From Zhihengliuella salsuginis (GTDB lineage: Bacteria; Actinomycetota; Actinomycetes; Actinomycetales; Micrococcaceae), in NCBI RefSeq assembly GCF_014651715.1, contig NZ_BMXK01000011.1, positions 101,162 to 165,161 of the forward strand: DNA of 64,000 nucleotides, written 5' to 3'. How positions within the stretch are numbered: the first letter of the stretch is position 1; each line of letters opens with the position of its first letter. This document shows, piece by piece, positions 60,531-64,000 of this stretch. The notes under the pieces are model-generated. The model searched no databases. It saw only the letters and a program-made list of their open reading frames with translations, and had not been told where the DNA came from. The position numbers and the translations under genes are program-made.

Positions 60531-62071
60531 GTGCCGACGCCGCCGTGGTCGGGTCCGGACCCAACGGGCTCTCCGCCGCGCTGACCCTGGCCCGCGCCGG
60601 GCTGCGGGTGCGCGTCTACGAGGCGGCCGGCCGGCTCGGCGGCGCCGCGGCCACCGTGCGCGTGGACGGGGCGCTGCACGACGTCGGCTCGGCCGTCCAC
60701 CCGACCGCGCTCGTCTCCCCGTTCTTCCGCGAGATCGGTCTGCCGCAGGCGGTCGACTTCGTCGTTCCGGAGCTCTCCTACGCCCACCCGCTGCCCGGCG
60801 GCGAGGCGGCAGTGGTCTGGCGCTCGCTCGAGCGCACCCTGGAGGACCTGGGCAGGCACTCGGGCGCGGACGCCGACGCCTACCGGCGGCTCGTCGGTCC
60901 GCTCTCCGGCCGCGGGCAGGAACTGGGCGAGCTGCTGCTGCGCCCGCTGCTGCCGTTCCCGCCCGCGCTCGCGAGGCCGTCTCTGCGCGGAACCACGACG
61001 GCGGCGCGGCTGGGTGCCGCCACGCTCGCCGCGGCCGCGGGCAGCACGGCTGCGGAACTGGGCCGCCAGCCGCAATATATGCCGGAGACGGTATCTTCCC
61101 TGCTGGCCGGGCTCCGCGCACACATGCCGGGCGGCTCATATGGACCGGCCGCCCAGGGCGCGGGGTTGTTCCTCGGGGCGCTCGCCCACCACGGCTGGCC
61201 CCTCCCGATCGGCGGCTCCGGTGCGATCGCCGAGGCGCTGGCGAGCATGATCGACGCGGCCGTGGGCGGTACGGCTGCGGCGCACCGCGGCGCGGGCCTC
61301 GAGCGCGCCTGGCTCGAACTCGGCCGGCCGGTGGCCGACCGGGCCGAACTCGACGAGCCGCTCGTCCTCTTCGCGACCTCCGCCGAGCACGTGGCCTCCG
61401 CGGTGCACCGGATGCCCGAGGGGTACCGCGCCGCCCTCCGGGCCACCCGCCGGGGACCGGGCAGCGCCGTCGTGCACTTCCGGACCAGCGCCCCCATCCC
61501 TTGGGCGGACTCCCGCCTGGCGGACGCCGGTACGGTCCATCTGGGCGGCACCGCACGGCAGATCGTCGCGGGAGAGCGGTCCGGGCGCCGTCGCTTCGAT
61601 CCGCGGAACCCCTACGTGCTGCTCAGCCAGCCGAGCCGCTTCGACGCCACGCGCGCCCCGGCCGGGCAGCACGTCGTCTGGGCCTACACCCACGTCCCCC
61701 ACGGGGCCGACCTGGCCGGACTGGGAGGGGAGGGCGCGGTGACCGGGGCCGTGGCGGCCCAGATCGAACGGTCCGCCCCCGGCTTCCGGGAGACCGTCGT
61801 CGCCACGTGGATGCAGGGCCCGCGACAGCTGGAGGCCGAGAACCCCGCGCTCATCGGCGGGGACATCACGGGCGGTGCGGTGGACCTGCGCGGCCTGCTC
61901 GCCCGCCCCGCCGCCTCCCGCGCCGCCTGGGCGGGGGCGCCGTGGCGGACCCCGGTGCCCGGCGTCTACCTGGCCTCGAGTTCGGCGGCGCCCGGGCCGG
62001 CCGTGCACGGCATGGCGGGCCATCTCGCCGCCCGCACCGCGATCGCCGACCAGCATCCTCCTCAGGGCTGA
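60527..62071 (+). CDS. FAD-dependent oxidoreductase (phytoene-desaturase-like)
   Basis: A 514-aa flavoprotein. The N-terminal dinucleotide fold is AVVGSGPNGLSAALTLARAG with YEAAGRLGGAA, and the C-terminal FAD contact is GVYLASSSAAPGPAVHGMAG. The pattern matches NAD(P)/FAD-dependent amine-oxidase-like proteins related to CrtI and PDRG-like families; the substrate is not inferable. No carotenoid genes are near. Its ATG overlaps the GT87-like stop, so the two are co-translated. Confidence 0.87.
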   Translation: MSADAAVVGSGPNGLSAALTLARAGLRVRVYEAAGRLGGAAATVRVDGALHDVGSAVHPTALVSPFFREIGLPQAVDFVVPELSYAHPLPGGEAAVVWRSLERTLEDLGRHSGADADAYRRLVGPLSGRGQELGELLLRPLLPFPPALARPSLRGTTTAARLGAATLAAAAGSTAAELGRQPQYMPETVSSLLAGLRAHMPGGSYGPAAQGAGLFLGALAHHGWPLPIGGSGAIAEALASMIDAAVGGTAAAHRGAGLERAWLELGRPVADRAELDEPLVLFATSAEHVASAVHRMPEGYRAALRATRRGPGSAVVHFRTSAPIPWADSRLADAGTVHLGGTARQIVAGERSGRRRFDPRNPYVLLSQPSRFDATRAPAGQHVVWAYTHVPHGADLAGLGGEGAVTGAVAAQIERSAPGFRETVVATWMQGPRQLEAENPALIGGDITGGAVDLRGLLARPAASRAAWAGAPWRTPVPGVYLASSSAAPGPAVHGMAGHLAARTAIADQHPPQG

Positions 62072-62150
62072 GACGGCCCGATCGGCGCGGGCCGAAAGAT
62101 CATCCGGAAGGGCGGCGCGAGCCGGTCCGCCGACGCCTAGTGTGGAATCC

Positions 62151-63062
62151 ATGATCGAGGCGAATGGGCTTACCAAGGACTACGGCAGCAAACGCGCCGT
62201 CGACAATGTCAGCTTCACGGTCCAACCCGGTCGTGTGACCGGGTTCCTCGGGCCGAACGGCGCGGGCAAGTCGACGACGATGCGGATGATCATGGGGCTG
62301 GACACGCCCACGAGCGGGACGGCGACCGTGGGCGGCAAACGCCTCGCCCAGCACGCGGCGCCCCTCGGCGTCGCCGCGGCGCTCCTCGAGGCCAAGGGCG
62401 TGCACAAGTCCCGCAGCGCCCGGAACCACCTGCGCATGATAGCGGCGACGCACGGCATCGAGACCCGGCGCGTCGACGAGGTCATCGAGCTCACCGGGCT
62501 GGGCGCCGTCGCCCGCAAGCGCGTGGGCGGGTTCTCGCTCGGCATGGGGCAGCGCCTCGGCATCGCGGCCGCCCTGCTCGGCGACCCGGAGAACCTGATC
62601 CTCGACGAGCCCGTCAACGGGCTCGACCCCGAGGGCGTGCTGTGGGTGCGCAACCTGGCGCGCCACCTCGCATCCGAGGGGCGGACGGTCTTCCTGTCCT
62701 CCCACCTGATGAGCGAGATGGCGCAGACCGCCCACCACCTGATCGTGATCGGCCGCGGCCGCATCCTGGCGGACGCGAGCATCGAGGAGATCATCGCGTC
62801 GACGAAGCAGCAGCTCTCGCTGGTGCGGACCGACGACGTGGAGGCGCTCATGCGCGCCCTCGCCGCCGACGGCGTGCGCAGTACCGCCACCGCGCCGAAC
62901 ACCCTCGAGGTCGTCGGCCTGGATCCGCGCCAGATCGCGGCCGCGGCGCTCGAGTCGCGGATCCTGATCTACGAACTGACGCCGCGCTCCTCCACGCTGG
63001 AGGACGCCTATATGGAACTGACCAAGTCCGAGGTCGAATACGTCTCCGGAGGGATCAAATGA
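62151..63062 (+). CDS. ABC transporter ATP-binding protein
   Basis: A 303-aa ATPase of the DrrA/CcmA-like exporter class. Walker A is GPNGAGKSTTMRM, the Q-loop/TM coupling region follows, the signature is GFSLGMGQRLG and Walker B is NLILDEPVNGLDPEG, with the switch His in FLSSHLMSE. ATG 62151 is 7 bases after TAGTGT, again without a ribosome-binding site. The stop overlaps the permease ATG. Export of an antibiotic, peptide or lipid is usual; the substrate is unknown. Confidence 0.94.
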   Translation: MIEANGLTKDYGSKRAVDNVSFTVQPGRVTGFLGPNGAGKSTTMRMIMGLDTPTSGTATVGGKRLAQHAAPLGVAAALLEAKGVHKSRSARNHLRMIAATHGIETRRVDEVIELTGLGAVARKRVGGFSLGMGQRLGIAAALLGDPENLILDEPVNGLDPEGVLWVRNLARHLASEGRTVFLSSHLMSEMAQTAHHLIVIGRGRILADASIEEIIASTKQQLSLVRTDDVEALMRALAADGVRSTATAPNTLEVVGLDPRQIAAAALESRILIYELTPRSSTLEDAYMELTKSEVEYVSGGIK

Positions 63063-63937
63063 CCGCCACCGCCGAAACGCCGCTGCGCAACCGCGACCGC
63101 GGACGGGGCGTGGTGCACCCGTCGAGCTTCGTGCGGGTGCTCCGCGCCGAGACGATCAAGTTCTTCACCATCCCCTCGCCCGTCGTCCTGATGATCTGCT
63201 CGGTCGTCCTCATGATCGGCATCGGCGCGCTCGCGGCCCTGGCATCGGGCAGCATGGCGGCGATGATGGCCGAGAACCCCGACATGGGCGGCGAGATGCC
63301 CGCGATGTCGGCCGTCTCGGCACTGTTCGGCGGCGTCGGCTTCGTCCAGCTCATCGTCGGCTCCCTCGGCGTGATCGTCGGCAGCAGCGAGTTCAGCACC
63401 GGGCTGGCGCGGACGACGTTCACCGCTGTCCCGCGCCGGCTCAACGTGCTCGGCGCGAAGATCGTCGTGCTCGCGGTGGCGGCCGCCGTCGTCACCCTCG
63501 TCGGGACCGCGCTCTCGGCGGTGGCCATCTGGCCCATCGCCGAGAACTACTCGATGAGCTTCGACGTGTGGGATCCGCAGACCCTGCAGGGCCTGTGGAC
63601 CACGATGGCCTACCTGGTGTGCGTGACCCTGATCGGCCTCGCGCTGGGGATGCTGCTGCGCAACGCGGCCGGCGGCATCGTCATTCTCGCCGCGCTGCTC
63701 TTCGTCCTCCCGCTGGCGCTGAACATGATCGGCCACGACATCACCACCACGCTGGCGATGTACCTCCCCGACGCCGCCTACACGGCGATCTCCGGGGTCG
63801 GGCCGAGCGCGGCCGAGGCCGAGGCGATGGGCCTGCCGGCACCGCTCGAGGTCTGGCAGGGCTGGCTGGCACTAGGGGCCTGGGCCGCCCTTCCGACCAT
63901 CGCGGCAGGGGCAGTACTGCACCGCCGCGACATCTGA
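63059..63937 (+). CDS. ABC-2-type transporter permease
   Basis: A 292-aa permease with six TM helices and a cytosolic N-terminus. It has LRAETIKFFTIPSPVVLMI at the coupling helix, then GVIVGSSEFSTGLARTTF, which is typical of ABC-2 permeases, and ends AGAVLHRRDI. It is partnered by the ATPase, whose gene it overlaps (ATGA). It presumably forms a homodimer with two ATPases. Confidence 0.92.
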   Translation: MTATAETPLRNRDRGRGVVHPSSFVRVLRAETIKFFTIPSPVVLMICSVVLMIGIGALAALASGSMAAMMAENPDMGGEMPAMSAVSALFGGVGFVQLIVGSLGVIVGSSEFSTGLARTTFTAVPRRLNVLGAKIVVLAVAAAVVTLVGTALSAVAIWPIAENYSMSFDVWDPQTLQGLWTTMAYLVCVTLIGLALGMLLRNAAGGIVILAALLFVLPLALNMIGHDITTTLAMYLPDAAYTAISGVGPSAAEAEAMGLPAPLEVWQGWLALGAWAALPTIAAGAVLHRRDI

Positions 63938-63971
63938 TATGTAGGTTGTTCTTGTCAAGAGGCAGAGTTGA

Positions 63972-64000
63972 GCGGTCCGCGGCTGGTTGTCGCGGACCGC
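63972..64000 (+). terminator. Terminator at the right window edge
   Basis: GCGGTCCGCG (63972-63981) pairs perfectly with CGCGGACCGC (63991-64000) around a 9-base loop, 35 bp after the permease stop. Any T-tract would lie outside the window. Confidence 0.65.

Noticed and set aside
58038..61556. A 1172-codon - strand frame opposite the ROK, GT87-like and FAD genes
   Set aside because: Arg/Gly/Pro-rich composition with no domain. The opposite strand carries three intact recognisable genes.
59117..62071. Frame joining the GT87-like region to the FAD oxidoreductase as one 984-codon protein
   Set aside because: The first part is the out-of-frame shadow of the GT87-like gene. The oxidoreductase has its own ATG at 60527 overlapping the GT87-like stop.

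Overview
The window is the origin-proximal core of a high-GC actinobacterial chromosome. It most resembles Micrococcales, probably Micrococcaceae (Arthrobacter-like). This rests on high GC, many GTG starts, DUF3566 after gyrA, a class E sortase, CrgA, a mycobacterial-type fhaA-fhaB-pstP-rodA-pbpA-pknA-pknB operon, and the order rpmH-rnpA-yidD-yidC-jag-rsmG-parA-parB beside dnaA. The genus is inference. No insertion sequence, prophage, CRISPR array or rRNA operon was seen.

Layout. 0-5 kb: a dienelactone hydrolase cut by the left edge, a NarL-type two-component system, an MMPL transporter and tRNA-Leu. 5.4-14.7 kb: a tightly overlapped Ser/Thr-kinase and cell-wall-elongation operon on the + strand. 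14.7-16.5 kb: pabA, a small membrane protein and a class E sortase on the - strand, facing crgA. 16.7-20.3 kb: a guanidinium exporter under a guanidine-III riboswitch, a DUF3817 protein, an ArgP-like regulator with a LysE exporter, and a double-GNAT protein. 20.3-20.9 kb is non-coding, rich in DnaA boxes, and carries a 48-nt perfect palindrome. 20.9-24.4 kb: rhomboid protease, cyclophilin, a Lys/Ala-rich anchored protein and a glycosyltransferase. 24.4-34.1 kb, all on -: tRNA-Ala, a 38-aa DLW-39-like gene, tRNA-Ile, DUF3566, gyrA, gyrB, dciA, recF, dnaN, then dnaA. 36.2-44.1 kb, on +: rpmH, rnpA, yidD, yidC, jag, rsmG, parA, a 2-kb gene-poor gap full of parS, and parB. 44.5-50.1 kb, on -: trxA, trxB, a pseudokinase/discoidin protein, murJ and a NUDIX hydrolase. 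50.2-64 kb: tRNA nucleotidyltransferase, a histidine phosphatase, a DUF418 protein, a cluster of tiny ORFs, fhs, a DUF2306-like protein, ino1, ROK kinase, a GT87-like protein, an FAD oxidoreductase and an ABC exporter pair.

How it fits together. Genes diverge from the dnaA region and mostly follow the two replication forks, so oriC is probably next to dnaA. DnaA-type boxes occur in four intergenic regions (20.4-20.9, 33.8-34.1, 35.7-35.9 and 44.28-44.38 kb). Ten parS sites lie between 39.67 and 44.19 kb: one inside parA, eight in the parA-parB gap, and one at the centre of a 52-nt palindrome ending the parB transcript. The kinase/FHA/PBP/RodA operon, CrgA, MurJ and the MurJ-linked pseudokinase form a dispersed cell-wall signalling set. 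Its MurJ and pseudokinase modules, fused in M. tuberculosis MviN, are separate genes here.
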